Positions 1 to 34,911 of a stretch of DNA of 64,000 nt are shown here, in pieces. The stretch is taken from the NCBI GenBank assembly GCA_026929865.2, contig CM049395.1, positions 34,513,501-34,577,500 of the forward strand, in the 5' to 3' direction. Position 1 is the first letter of the stretch. Each line of letters begins with the position of its first letter. A program made the translations under genes and the position numbers. The notes under the pieces are model-generated. The model searched no databases. It was not told the origin of the DNA and saw nothing but the letters and a program-made list of their open reading frames with translations. The DNA is from Hyperoplus lanceolatus (taxonomy: Eukaryota > Chordata > Actinopteri > Uranoscopiformes > Ammodytidae).

Positions 1-3000
1 CCACCACAACTCCTTCTGATTCCACATTTACAGCCACTGCCCTGTTGCCATCCCCGAGGACACACACACACCCTAGCCAAACCCCCTAAACAGAAACACT
101 CCAGACCCTGAGAGGTATATCGAAGGCCAGCTGGTCAAAACCCCTTTGAGGGGATCTAAACACCTAAGGACTCCAATTCTGACATGACCCAGAAGAGTAT
201 ATGAGGATGGAGAGCCAGATGTTGAGGCGCCACGCTTCAGGGAGCGAGCGTGGGCTGCAGTGTAAGCCCGAGCGAGCAAGTGAGTGACAGGCCAAATGAC
301 GTAATATGTGGTGTACGTACGCTACTGTTACCCCATGCAGAGGGATAAGAGAGCTATATGTGAGCTTCTTGTCAGCACACTGGAGCTTTACCCTGATGTG
401 CGTCCTAAAGTAGTCGCTCCTTTGCTTGACGCGTATGCACCGGTGACATCTCGGAGAAGCTGAGAGGCAGTATTAGTATCAGTATTATTCTGAGCGGAGC
501 TTGAAAGGTACCAAGGCTCCATGCCTCACTCGCTTAGCTGAGCCAGTCACTCTCAAATTGGAGGAAATGTTAATGAGTTGCATAATCAGCACCCTCTTTA
601 CACTCACCCCAAAACCTGTGAAGTAGGTGCTTAATAACACAGTCCATAACTGTGTAAAAACAGCCAAATATAGTCAGTCATTTTCAGCACGTTCATTTAC
701 AGTTTGACCAAGTGAACAGACTAGAGTAAAGTGACACTTGCAGCGTAATGAGCCTCATCCTTGACCCATAGTCAGGATAATCAAGTGGGTGAAGTAGAAG
801 CTGCGACTTTGTATTAATGAGACTGGATTGATCCACTTTGCATATCATGGGTAAGCTGTCATCCATATGACTGTTTTACAAAATGCACTGACTGCATGAC
901 TATGCATACATTTGGCCTGAATATGGGCACAGATGTACGAAGTGCAAGGGAACTCGTGACACTGGATTAGTCCAATTAATTTCAATTTCAGTTGGCGGCA
1001 CCTTGACCGCCAAGACAAATTAATCTTTCTCGTTTTATTTAGACTGATTGGCCAAGAGTGTTGCTGCCATCTACAGACTCAATGTTACATGTGTTAACCC
1101 CCCTATACCCTCACCTCATACAATTACACAATGTAAACAGCCGAGGCCTTGAATGAAAAAATAAATGACCTGAGATTTCAATGACTGCACCAGAGATGTA
1201 TGCATTTATACAGCTACATACGAGGGCAGATTATGTTTAGACCTCCTCTATTCACATTCGGTAACAGTCACCGCTGTAAAGCTTCAGACGCAATATAAAA
1301 TATCCTGCCTATACAGAATTATCTGTTGTACTTCCCTGACATCACGGCCTGTCTATGCAGTGCAGTGCAGCACGCACGCAGACACACATAGACACACGCA
1401 GACACACATAGACACACAGATGTTGATATACAGTTGCCCAGTAGTTCGAAATGTCTTTGGCTTGTCTATTTGCGGCCCCATGTCAAAGGTCGCATATCTC
1501 TTCTCTACCCACTGTTGCCAGATGGCTTAAGATTCATTTTAGGGGCCTAAGGATATAATTATCCAGTGATTCATAAAGTAAAAAAACATCTGAAAAAAAG
1601 TAGCCACTGGGTATTTATCACACAACCTCTTTGGGAGGCCCTGCAGGGTTAACACTCATTTTCTTTGCTAAACTTAACCAGAAGTGAAACTCACCTTAAC
1701 CTTTACCCAACCCCGGTGAAGACATGAACCATTTTAGCTCATGATAAATGTAACTGTTGTGAAACAAAGTGAGTACCAACACCGTGTTAACCTCAGCAGA
1801 CAAGCTGTCCACAGTTGACCAAGTCTAAATTGAAAATTATATAAACTTTCCCTAAAATTAGACTTTCATACACACAGGTTTCTGTACCCTTGGGCTCCCT
1901 TGCCATTGGTTGACCCTGGAAATGAATGCCCATGTGTACTTCCCTCATGTCACCTCGCTGTTGTCTGCTTGTCCAGAAGGCACAGAAATCACATCACCTC
2001 TCAGGCAGAAAAAGGTGGAGGGAGAAGGGTGAACATGACTGAAAATAGTTTACCTCTCTGCTGGCTGGGCCAATAGTAAGGTGCAGTAGGTGACACGTGC
2101 ACCAAATGGACACTTGCTTGCTTAAGAAGTACTGGAGGGTAAATTTTGGAAATGTCATGCACTGGCATTATTAACATACCCATTGCTATATAGGCTGTGT
2201 ACGAGCTGTCAAGGCCCTGCCCGGAGGAGGGAGATTTATTATGGTTTTCATCAGCGTGGCACAATTTGAGTGGACACACTGGTTGTTCAAAGGCTTGCTG
2301 TAATTTCTGTCATCTATTTAAAAGTCAAACTCAGTCAACAAGAAAAAGGGGAAAGGCTGTGTCAAGAGCAGGGCAGACAACTTAAATTCCACAGATGTCG
2401 ACTCCCTGGAAAAGTGCCCTCCTAAAATCGACATGTGCTGAATTACTTTCACTCCAATGGAAACTGTCAACTGCTGAATCCTCCCCTATCAAAAGACAAT
2501 AACAAAAAAAAATCTCCAAATTATTATTATTTTTTGCCAGGGATGACTCAGCTATCACAAGGTGTGCTGTGAGACCTTCAAGAGGGGTACCATGACTCGG
2601 ACTCTGTCGTTTTAATTTTTTTCTGTGTGTACCAAGAGGGGAAACATTTCATACTGCCAGCTTCACAAACTGAGAAATAGCTTAATTTGCATTGTTAGCG
2701 GCAGTCCCAATGGAGACCAATTAGTGGTTTGCGGCTGTGAGCTGACCGGTTGCCATTAGATTTTTGTTTCGGCTCATTACAACACAGCATGCAGAGAAGC
2801 ACTTTCTTGGATGTACAAATCATTTGTCATTTCTCGCTGACAAATCGCAAGCAGGTAAAGTTCAATATTTCTATTTGTCATTGTGAGCAAATTTGAAAAG
2901 CCCCATTTCCGCCAACATCATTCTGAACACTCTGAGAAACCATATTGAAAATGTTCTGACAAACCTGAATTAGGAAACAGAGCGAGGGTGTTTGGGAAGG

Positions 3001-3640
3001 GGGTAATGCTCAATAGCCTGTGGATGTTATGCAAAAAACTCTGACCAGCTGTTTGCATCAGTGTTGAGTTGTGATGGGGGAAATGCCTGGCTGGTGCTGC
3101 CTCCCTGTGTTTGCACACTGTAACTGCTGCTAGTCGCCATAACGACACTGATGCACAGTCACTCAACAAAACAAAGGGTCAGGCGAGACGGCCTTGCACC
3201 GCATAGACAAATAACTCCCATTATAGCTGTCATGTTATAAGTGATACACTCCAACCGCAGCTGTCAGAAAATATGGCTTGCATTCCAACTGTACATCACT
3301 AACAGTACTGTAACATTAGGGAATTGACTTGGGGTTAATACACTAATGCACCTGTAAACTGGTGCCAATTGTGTAAGGGCCACTGGTTACAGGCACCTGG
3401 TTTTGTTTTCTCACAATAATACAAGATTTTGGGATATGACCTGATAGCTGTGAAGGACGTCGCTCAGCATTTGTGCAGTACTGTAGCATAACCTACTTGA
3501 TATATTTGTCAGATTGTTTTTTTAACGGATTATAATCTATCGCACCAAATCAAAATGTAAATGCTCCGTGTTCCTCCGTTCATGTTGCCAATTGCTGCCT
3601 GATATTTTCTGAGAAAGCGTAAACAGTTTAAGGAAAAGTG
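1..3640. other. Intergenic DNA, no supported gene
   Basis: I see no exon with conserved coding sequence and splice sites on either strand. The open frames here are short (92 residues or fewer), lack recognisable motifs and have no clean flanking splice signals. Around 1375-1420 there is a short two-copy CA-rich tandem repeat with a unit of about 20 bp. The DNA lies downstream of cd151 on the minus strand. Confidence 0.6.
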
Positions 3641-4927
3641 TGTTGTTGATCAGTGTTTATTCAAACTAAAATAAATCCATGATTATCACAAAGACACAAA
3701 TACAGCAGATTAATACAGTGTTGTCTTTTTAGGCACACAGGAAAAGATCATTGCGAACAGCGAGTGATTAATTGTTTCCTACCATGTGACTGTTAAATAC
3801 AATAATATATCTATATGGTCTATAAAAAAAGTTAACACAAAATCTTAATTTAGTAAAACAATCTAAAAAGAGATGTCACTAGATAAGTGAATAAGGCTTG
3901 AAGAAATACAGTAGGTCCTTACACAAAGTTAATGGTTCATGACTTTGGTATCAGTGGATAAAATCCCTTGTATAAAAAATAAAAATTGTAGTAAAGTAAA
4001 TATGAGGCACTTTCTTATGAGCAATGTCAGTAGCGCTGCTTGTATGTATCATTTACACAATCACCTCAATTAACATCTGCCTTTTTATCTCAGAGCAGTC
4101 AGAGTTGCTGGTGCTGCTGAGTCAATTGTATGCTGTGGAACATGGCACTAACCTTGCATATATTGTGTAACGGAGTTGACTAAAATCCAACACCGACATG
4201 GCACTATGAAGACACATTAGGCAGTAAAGCATCATAGCTCAAAAGAAAGCCCCTCTGCTGTTATGAAAAATACTCATTTACAAGATATAAAAACTAACAG
4301 TTCAAAAGTTTAAAAGGCCACTACTGAACAAACTTTAAAATGCATGGTTGGCTTGTTAGCATGGAAACTAAAATGATGTTGCAGTTGAAGAGGGCCCCCG
4401 AGGTAGGCTTGTAAAACCACACTGCTGGGAAAGGGAGGCTACCGTGATCGGGATTAACATTTGCTACGAAGTGCTAGTTTTATATTCCACTGATCTGTAC
4501 ACCGCTCTCGAAGTGTAGCACCTGGTCCACAAACATAAATGTACATCGAGGGAATAAGAGTGGAAGAACACTACAATGTTTTGGTCCCAGGGAGGCTGTC
4601 TCACACTCATTTTATACTGTGTTAAAATTCCCATCAGTTCCTCTCAGAGGCTTTTCTCTCCCCCCCCCCCCCCCCGCAGCGCAGTGATCTTGTTAGATGT
4701 AGCCTAGACGGCAATTTGAATAGCTAATTACTTAGAGATACCTTGTAGTGTTTTGTTTACCGAAATAAGATCCTCAGAAGCGCAATTTGATCCCTTGCCA
4801 AAATGATCCTTCCCCCCACGTGCAAGGCAAAGAAAAGTACCTATGGGCTATTTGAGTATGACATGTGATGGGGAAGTTATCTCCTTCACCCACACACACA
4901 CTTTTTCTTCTTCCGATGCTGCTTCTC
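3640..4927 (-). other. cd151: Probable cd151 3' UTR
   Basis: This AT-rich stretch follows the cd151 stop codon in the direction of transcription and has no conserved reading frame. The first AATAAA signal I accept reads on the minus strand at 3656-3661, which predicts a UTR of about 1.3 kb. A run of 16 C at 4660-4675 would be a G16 run in the mRNA. The polyadenylation end is inferred; no transcript evidence is available here. Confidence 0.4.
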
Positions 4928-26615
<21,688 letters not shown>

Positions 26616-26616
26616 T

Positions 26617-29600
26617 CTGAAAGACACAGTGGGTTTAGCTCGGTTATGACAATATGAAACAGAAGGAGTCATGTGTAGTTCTTTCAACACAATACAATCA
26701 AGTTGTGATCGAGAACTTAAATCCTGGGATTTCAAACAAGAAAAAGCATTCAGCTCTCCTGGTGTCAGTACCTACAAAATACTGTTTTTTACATCATCCT
26801 TTTTTCATTAAACATAGAAACCAAAAGTTTTGTCTAAAACACAAACATTGTTGCCTACATACAAATATTTTCTATAAATTTAAAATCATCACAAAATCAA
26901 AGCAACTGTCAGTGTGTTTGGTAGGTATCAATCAACTGGCTCTACTTTCTATATTAACTATTAATTTCTAAAAATTGTAAATATGATTCTAGTTTAAGTT
27001 TAAACTTTAAAGTAATTACTGCAGCTATAAACCAAATGATATTCAGAAGCTAGCGTGGTCGTATAAAACAACTCTAACACAAAGCAGCTGACTGAGCAGA
27101 ATGCAGGCTGGGAGTTGGCACAGAGGATGTTGAATTAGGGCTTGAAATAAAAGCCAACATCCTTTTTTTTGTGTGTGAGGTGCTTTTAACGAATGAGATG
27201 TTACTGGGCTAATGCATAAACATAGGGGAGTGAGCATCAGATCAGCAGTGTAGGCAGAATCAGCGCTCTGAGTTATTACATGTAAGGAAAGATCCATGAC
27301 TAAGCACTAAGTGGGAGCTGAGAGAGTTGGCGAAAGACTGGGAATTATAAACACTCACTTCCTGGGTGCCAACATCTACTGTCTATGAAGCAAAACAGTC
27401 TTCTTTTAACTTCAAATTAATACATCTACGGAAGAGTAAACCAAAAGTCAAAAGGTTTTTTCTTTCCGAACAGATGCAGTTTTTCCACACAATCTCTTCA
27501 AAGAGCTCAAATAGAAAATTATGTATTTGTTACAAAAGCCAATTCTGAAGTACAGATTCACCAGTTCACAAGAAACTTTGTTGATTCGGTCATAGGCACT
27601 GTATGATGTTATCTCAAAAGGTTGTTTATTTTCAACATTTCGACTATATTCATGAAAATGTATTTCAAATGTATTCTTTAAATTAACAACATCTGTGTTC
27701 AAACTGCAGTCATTCAAATGCCAGTGTTTTCACCATAACGAGGACTTTTGAGTTTGCAGTACAGTTTGCAGGATTTTGGATCCCATCATAGACCAATACT
27801 TGCTGCCATCATGTTCCCTTTTCAAGTCTTTTTCAGCTGGATTTTTTTTCCTTTTTACCCTACAATTTTCCCAGGCCCAGACTCGCCCTTCTTTGAGGGC
27901 CTCTTATCAAACTCCTTTTTCCCCTCCTAACCCCACCCCCAACACACACATTTAAGTGTCAATTCCCATGTGTGCAGTGAATGAGTGAGTGGGTGAGTGA
28001 GTGTCTAGGCTTCTGTCTGTTGACCATCTGTCATGGTGGGCCCTCTTCTTAGCATGATCTTGTTAATTCAATTCAAACAAAACTTAATTGACAACTCCTC
28101 CTTTGTCTTGTTTTAGAGCCGATGGGAAACAGCTGAGTCAAGAGGGGGGAGTAAACTGTTTAGAATGTTTACAAGTTTTCTTTCAATATGGAAAAAACTC
28201 ACAGAAAAAGAATTGTCCCTTCTTCTTTCACTTTGGGTTAAACAATTATACACTTTATAAGCTTTTAGTTTATTCCAGGACGTATTATCTTTACTCATGG
28301 GAACATTAAACAAAACCGTTGCCTTGGTAAATAGCAGAGAAGTACGACCAGACTGACACACTCACCATAAATCCCATTTAGTGAGCTAATGGTTTTCTCG
28401 TCTACCCTGAAAGATTATAGTGGGGGGGAAATACTTGGAAGAGTTCCAGATAATGTTATATTATCTACATAAGCAAACAGATTTCATTGCATACAGTTAT
28501 CATTGCAGCTAAGTGGTACTCAGTGAGGCGTTTTCAGGCCTGTTGGATTAAAAAAAAAATGCTGAATTACTGCAGTGGTGTGCATAAACCACCAGTTGTA
28601 GGCTATTTCACCAACGCCATCATTGCCATCTGCAAGTTACCAAAGTTAGTTTCATGTTATTAGAAATGGTCGAAAAATAATAACTTCGATATAGTTTAAG
28701 ATAAAACATCACCATACTCAGTTATGCCAAATAATGTTAGATTCATCATTATTCAACAAAGAAGAAACATTTAAAATGGAAAATAGTGTTGCTGCTTCAA
28801 ATTTTAAAGAAAAGACAATATCATACTTCATCTGCTTTGTCATAGCAGTTATGCTCTTTTCGTTTTGGGGCGACGGTCCTTTCACAATTAATTTTTTAAC
28901 ACAGTGATATGTTCATAATTATGATTTGTAATGACTGAATAACTACAACTAAACTACAACTTATGTTGTTGGTGTTTCTTTCAGGCTCTCTGCTGTAAAA
29001 CTATTTCATTAGTCCACAGACTTGGAGAAAACCAGTCATTTGGATGTGAGTGTGCCACATCAGTTTACCAGTCTGAACACATACAATATGCTCTCACCTT
29101 AAAGGACATAAACCCGACCCGTCTGACTCAGGTTTGAAACCATATTAATCACACCTGTGACCTCGTTCATTTCAAAAGGAAAACTGACTGGAACAACCCC
29201 AGTGGCAGAGGAACCTGGGCACAATTGCTCATAAGTAGACTGATTTCAACTATCAGATTCTATCTAATGGGTTGTTATTAAGAATAATAACGGATGCTGT
29301 AATCGGATCAGATCATGACAACCCAATCTTGGTTTACTGGATAAAAACTTATGTGTTGTTCTTGAAACCTTTGATTCACCTTTGGAGAAACAGCTTTCAG
29401 TTTTTATGCAACACATATTTTGGGAGCAAACAGCTAAAAAAAAACATGAGGTCTGCTTCAACTTTCAGCATTTCCAAATCAAAGCTGAAGACTTTTCTGT
29501 TTACTACATCCTTTAATTGATGGAATTATATTTGGGTAGGGACCAAATTATTTACCTGTAAACTAGACACCCATAGACTAGGGTGCTCTCCAATGTTGAA

Positions 29601-30382
29601 TTCTAAGCTATGCACTTGCTTTCAGTAAATCAAAATCGAGCCTTCTGATTGATTATATTATAAATGTAAAGCACTTTGAATTTGAATTTCCTTGAGTTTA
29701 AAAGTGCTGTGCAATAATCTTGCCTTTCCTTTAATCACGGTCGGTGATCCAATCCAATGTTACTTTGGCACACAAGTAAAGCCTACCTGCCCCTGGATAG
29801 CAAAAAAAAAAAAAAAAAAAACACATTATAGTAAAAGGGAGATCTCCCATGTTTGAATGGCTGCTGTGTTAAATGTATAGGCCTATTAAAAGGACAATAC
29901 AACTTGGTTACTTGTATTGATTTTTTTTTTTACCTTGACTTCATGGGAAAGTTAGCTAGCCAAAAATATCCAGTACACATATGTGCCCGCTGCGAAGACG
30001 CAACATCCTCTTGTGTTTTTTGGTTAAGGAATTGAGTTCACAACACCCCTTCACGAAGTGTAACCATATCATATATTCATCTATCCAACAAGATTAAAAC
30101 CGGTGTTACATGTTTCCTTGGTTACTTACAACCTGGTTACAATGATTTTTTTTCCGTGGGCTAACGCTAAAGTTTCTGCCCTCCGTCCTGACGCTAAATA
30201 AATCTATTTACCAAAACAACCTGCTTTAAAGCACTGATATAACCTGTATGGCAAGCAACATATTCATGAAAATCTGTAAAATGTGTGTTCTGTATCGCAA
30301 AAGCCGACAAAGCAGTCTAATGTCTGACCAGTGCGACAACAACGCAGTATGAGCTAACAGTGCACTTCCTGTTTTGTCTTAC
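26617..30382. other. First intron of cd151, with LINE 3' remnant
   Basis: The intron is bounded by an acceptor (TTTCAG, minus strand, 26617-26622) one base before the start codon and a strong donor CAG|GTAAGAC at 30381-30385. It is AT-rich with no other exon. At about 29440-29735 the plus strand reads SKSKLKTFLF and ends in wording like the 3' tail of L2-type LINEs (AAAGTGCTGTGCAATAA), so it is a LINE 3' scrap. A TGAG-rich tandem stretch lies near 27980-28005. Confidence 0.5.
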
Positions 30383-30620
30383 CTGCCGTCTTCTCTGATT
30401 TTTTGTCGATATTAAAGCGACGGGAAAAATGTGTGTTGGGTAAAAAAATATTCTTAAATATCGTCTTTTCTCATTCCACTTTTCTCTTATAGAGACCGGT
30501 CGACTCGACAGCCGAGAGAATGAGCTGGAGGCTAGAAAATCAAGACGCTGAGCTCATTGAGTGAGTGGGTGAGGCTGGAGCTGCGGCTGGCTCCACCCCG
30601 GGCCCGGGGCCACCTACACG
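30383..30620 (-). promoter_or_regulatory. cd151: Probable cd151 non-coding exon 1 and promoter
   Basis: The coding start exon begins only one base upstream of the ATG, so a 5' non-coding exon must exist. The best candidate ends at the consensus donor CAG|GTAAGAC (30381-30385, minus strand). Upstream of it in transcription direction the sequence becomes GC-rich, with a 14-bp palindrome CCCCGGGCCCGGGG at 30596-30609. The transcription start is not fixed by sequence; this is inference. Confidence 0.45.
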
Positions 30621-33330
30621 TTCCAGGGTGATTTTTTTTTTTTTTTTTGTTACTGTCCCGGAGCGATGCTTCTGTGATGCAAGCAGTCTAGAGACACACA
30701 GCAGGGAAGACCGGGCGGACACAGAAATGTATAAGCTATGTAACCTAGTTGGTTGCTTTGATAATAGTGACAAATACGAAAATTATTTTTTTGTTCTCAT
30801 TTTATACTTCCTGCAAGTTTCTAGGCTTCATTTTCAAATTTAATTTTACAAAGAAAATACCTAAATTATCTATATCCATGAAGGAAATGTGTCAAAAATG
30901 TCCACCTCTCAAAACAAAAAAGCAATTGTTTTTTGGTGTTGTGTCACAATGTTTGTGATTTTGGTGTTTTGCTTAGCATGTTTCAGAGGATCAATTTGCA
31001 TTTTTAGAATCTGCAAGACTTGCAGTTCACAAAAATACTGATTAATAATCCAGGTTGGAATTTAACTAAGGCCTTTAAAACTCTACATGTTCTGCACCAC
31101 ATGGCAGAGGGAAACCTTGTAGGCGATAGCTTACTGCATTTACAGTATTTGACCGTTTTAGTTGATAATAGGATATAGTACAAATTAACTCCTCAATCTG
31201 GACCAGCAATAACATTAAAGCAGACTTCTGTTTATAATCATATATAATGGCCCAACAATCAAAAGTTGTTACATTTAAAATGACCATTCTGACAAATTCA
31301 CAATTTCAATGTTGATACCTGAGGATATTTAATTGAATGTTATTCTTTTACTGTAGTGAGGTTATCAATGCAAGACCTTTGCTTGTAATTGAATATTTGT
31401 TATACTTTGAAATCATTACTTTTTCATAAAGTAATGATAAACTTATTTTTCCACTGTCTCCATGGTTCCAGACTTATTGACTGTGATGTATTGTCCCCTG
31501 GTGATCCATGGCTGCAGGGCCATTTCCCACTTAACCCAGACGTTAATACAGCCGTGTAGCGCTTGACAAATCAGTACCTGAGTATGAACAATAAAAAATA
31601 AAATAAAAATAGATGTCCTGCACAGCTAGATGGTCAATAATTGTTTTCTGCGCAGTAATGTACATTCACCAATAGATGTCAGTGGTTTTTCTTCTGGCTC
31701 GATTCCAGAGCTTACCGTAAACCGTAATGGAAATGAGACTGAAAAATCCCCAGGGACAGCTCAGACAGCATCAATTTACAGTTTCCTATGTAGTAGCTAC
31801 AGCCTAAACCTGTTGTCCTTTGTCATAAATATCAGTCCACAGTGATAAAAAACACTCAACTTTATAGGACAAAATATCCGCAAATTTTTTTACAACATTT
31901 TTGTTTGGCATTTAAACTTTTATTGCTTTTTTCAAAGAAATGGTTGGTACATCGCAGCAAGAAAACCTCTGTTTCAGTTCACGGTTACAAGTTAGGGGTT
32001 CAGTAAGAGGAATGGTCAGTTTAGCTAACTTCCTGTCACAGTCCCCTCTCTCGTCCCCACGTCACCACATTAATGCACTGCGGTCTTCAAGCAGCGAGTT
32101 ATCTAGCATCATCTCAGATCCATAAGTGTGATAAAACATGATAAAAACCATCAAAACAGACATTGGGAAGGATTTTTACCTGCTCCGCCATTGTAGGCGC
32201 ATACACATTCACCCATCTGTCGCTCTGCATGTGCACCGGCACTGAGACGGGTGCCGGTTTGTAGCATTCTCTCTTCTGATTGGATACCAGTTTCGGGATC
32301 CCCGAAAAGTTTATTTGCCGATTACATGCAGAGCGAGTGACTAAGAGAAAGTCTTTATGAAATGTGCACACTATATAAGTGATCACTGTATGAATATAGA
32401 GCGGTTTTACACTTATAACATGAATAAATTGCTTACTTCACATTTAAACTATAAAAAAAGATGTGGCCTATAAAGAGGTGAGAAATTCAGTACACAGTAA
32501 AATTAAATGGACATTTGCAGGAACTTATCGACGATGCTCTATCGATCTTAATGTTGGTCCAAAACAGGTATTGGGAGAAAATCACACTTTCTGAACTACC
32601 ATTTAATACATTGTATCAATCAAAATACTTCACATTGGGAGCTTACAAATTTTTTTTTTTAATAAGCATTTCGTAGCTACTGCATGCTAAATTGTATGTA
32701 AACAAAAAAACTCCAATGCATAGTATGCCATACAAAAATCTTGTGCCTGTCTATTAGAGATGTGTGGTGGGGGATAAACCTGTTATCAGGTTAGACACAA
32801 TCTGTCAGTATGTGCTACTTTGTGCTCTTTGTGGCCTCACGCATCATTTGGAAAAGATACATATTACTCCAGCCTCTGAAATCAACTCTTCATTTGCAGG
32901 TACACAAGCTTTTGAATTTTTGGGAACAGTTTGATGTAAATAGCTGATATTCTGAGGTAAATAATAAAGAGTATAGTTCTGTGAATGGCAACAAGCTCTT
33001 TGAGAGTTTCCTAATGAGATTAAATGATGTGGTACGAAGATTTGGCATCAAAGTGTCAACAACAAGAGCTGTTTAAATTTAAAATTACAAAACTATTCTT
33101 GTCAAAGGAGAACCTTATATTTTATTTATTTATTTATTATTATTCTTTATGGGGGCGGGACCTGATAAGCTATATATATATATATCTGACTAATTGAAAC
33201 AAGTTTTGTTGAAGACATTTTAATATGAAAGGGGAACTTGATTAATCTTCCTCTATGAATTGTATCTATAGCACTGGACAAAGTATTTCACCTCTTACAT
33301 ATTTGTGATGTACATTTTTTCCTTAGTTTA
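30621..33330. other. Intergenic spacer cd151-tmem138, with one repeat copy
   Basis: No exon is supported. The segment 31990-32445 is a diverged, inverted copy of the TTAA-flanked element at 40435-40928: shared landmarks are GGGATCCC next to TTTTCGG, CCGCCATTGTAGGC and GAGTTATCTAGCATCATCTC. AT-rich simple repeats lie near 33120-33180. Confidence 0.55.
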
Positions 33331-34911
33331 CAGTGGCTTGAAAAAGTATTCATACCCCTTGAACTTTTCCACATTTTGTCAAGTAACAACCACACATGTA
33401 CATTGATTTTATTGTGATTTCATGTGATGGACCAACTCATAGTGGCGCATAATTGTGAAGTGGAATGACAATGAAACATGGTTTTCCTTTTTTTTATAAA
33501 TAAAAAACTGAAATATGTGGCGTGCGTAAGTATTCAGCCCCCCTGAATCAATACGTTGTAGAACCACCTATCGCTGCAATTACAGCTCCAAGTCTATTTG
33601 GGTATGTCTCTACCAGCTTTGCACACCTACAGACTGACATTTTTGCCCATTCCTCTTTGCAAAATAATTTGAGCTTCAGATTCAGCGTCAGATTGGATGG
33701 AAAGCGTCTGTGAACAGCAATTTTCAAGTCTTTCCAGATATTCTCAATTGTATTTAGGTCTGGACTTTGACCAGGCCATTCTAACACATGCCTATGCTTT
33801 GATCTAACCATTCCATTGTAGATCTGGCTCCATTGTAGATCTGGCTGTATGTTTAGGGGCATTGTCCTGCTGGAAGGTGAACCTCCACCCCACTCTCAAG
33901 TCTGTTGCAGACTTGAAAAGGTTGTGTGCCCTGTATTTGGCTCCATACATCTTTCCATCAACTCTGACCAGCTTCCCCTTCCCTGCTGAAGAACAGGAAC
34001 CCCAACGCATGATGCTGCCACCACCATGTTTCACTGTGGGGATGGTGTGTTCAGGGTAGAGCACCTGACCAGAGCACCTTCCTCCAACCCTTGCCACAAA
34101 CCATTAGGGGGACACAGCGTATTCAGATGAGACCAAACTTGAAGTTTTTGGTCTAAATGCAAAATGCAATGTGCGGCAGAAAACTAACACTGCACATCAC
34201 CCTGAACACACCATCCCTACCGTGAAACATGGTGGTGGCAGCATCATGCTGTGGGGGTCCTTTTATTGAGCAGGGATAGGGAAGCTGGTCAGAGTTGATA
34301 GGAAGATAGATGGAGCCGAATACAGGGCAGAAAACTTGTTAGAATCTGCAAAAGACTTGAGACTGGGTGGAGGTTCACCTTCAAGGAGGACTACTACCCT
34401 AAACATACAGACATATTTACAATGGAATGGTTAGATCAAAGCATAGGCATGTGTTAGAATGGCCTGGTCAAAGTCCAGACCTAAATACAATTTAGAAAAT
34501 CTGGAAATAATTGAAAATTGCTGTTCACAGACGCTTTCCATCCAATCTGACGCTGAATCTGACGCTCAGGCTATTTTTCAAAGAAGAATGGGCAAAAATG
34601 TCAGTCTGTAGATGTACAAAGCTGGTAGAGACATACCCAAATAGACTTGGAGCTGTAATTGCAGCGATAGGCGGTTCTACAACGTATTGACTCAGGGGGG
34701 CTGAATACTTTTGTACGCCACACTTTTCAGTTTTTTCTTTATAAAAAAAAATGTAAATCATATTTCAGTTTCATTCCACTTCACAAGTATGCGCCACTTT
34801 GTGTTGGTCTATCACATGAAATCCCAATAAAATAAATGTACATGTGTGGTTTTAACGTGACAAAATGTGGAAAAGTTCAAGGGGGATGATGAATACTTTT
34901 TCAAGCCACTG
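33331..34911 (-). mobile_element. Second Tc1 element, palindromic and broken
   Basis: The ends are CAGTGGCTTGAAAAAGTATT at 33331 and its near inverse at 34911, flanked by TA on both sides. The left arm (to about 34110) encodes the transposase C-terminal half on the minus strand ([35 protein letters not shown]). The right arm (from about 34116) encodes the same half on the plus strand with stops. The N-terminal DNA-binding half is absent, so the two arms are inverted copies around a centre near 34.1 kb. The left arm also carries a 17-bp tandem duplication (33812-33828, 33829-33845). It is a dead element in the spacer between cd151 and tmem138. Confidence 0.9.
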
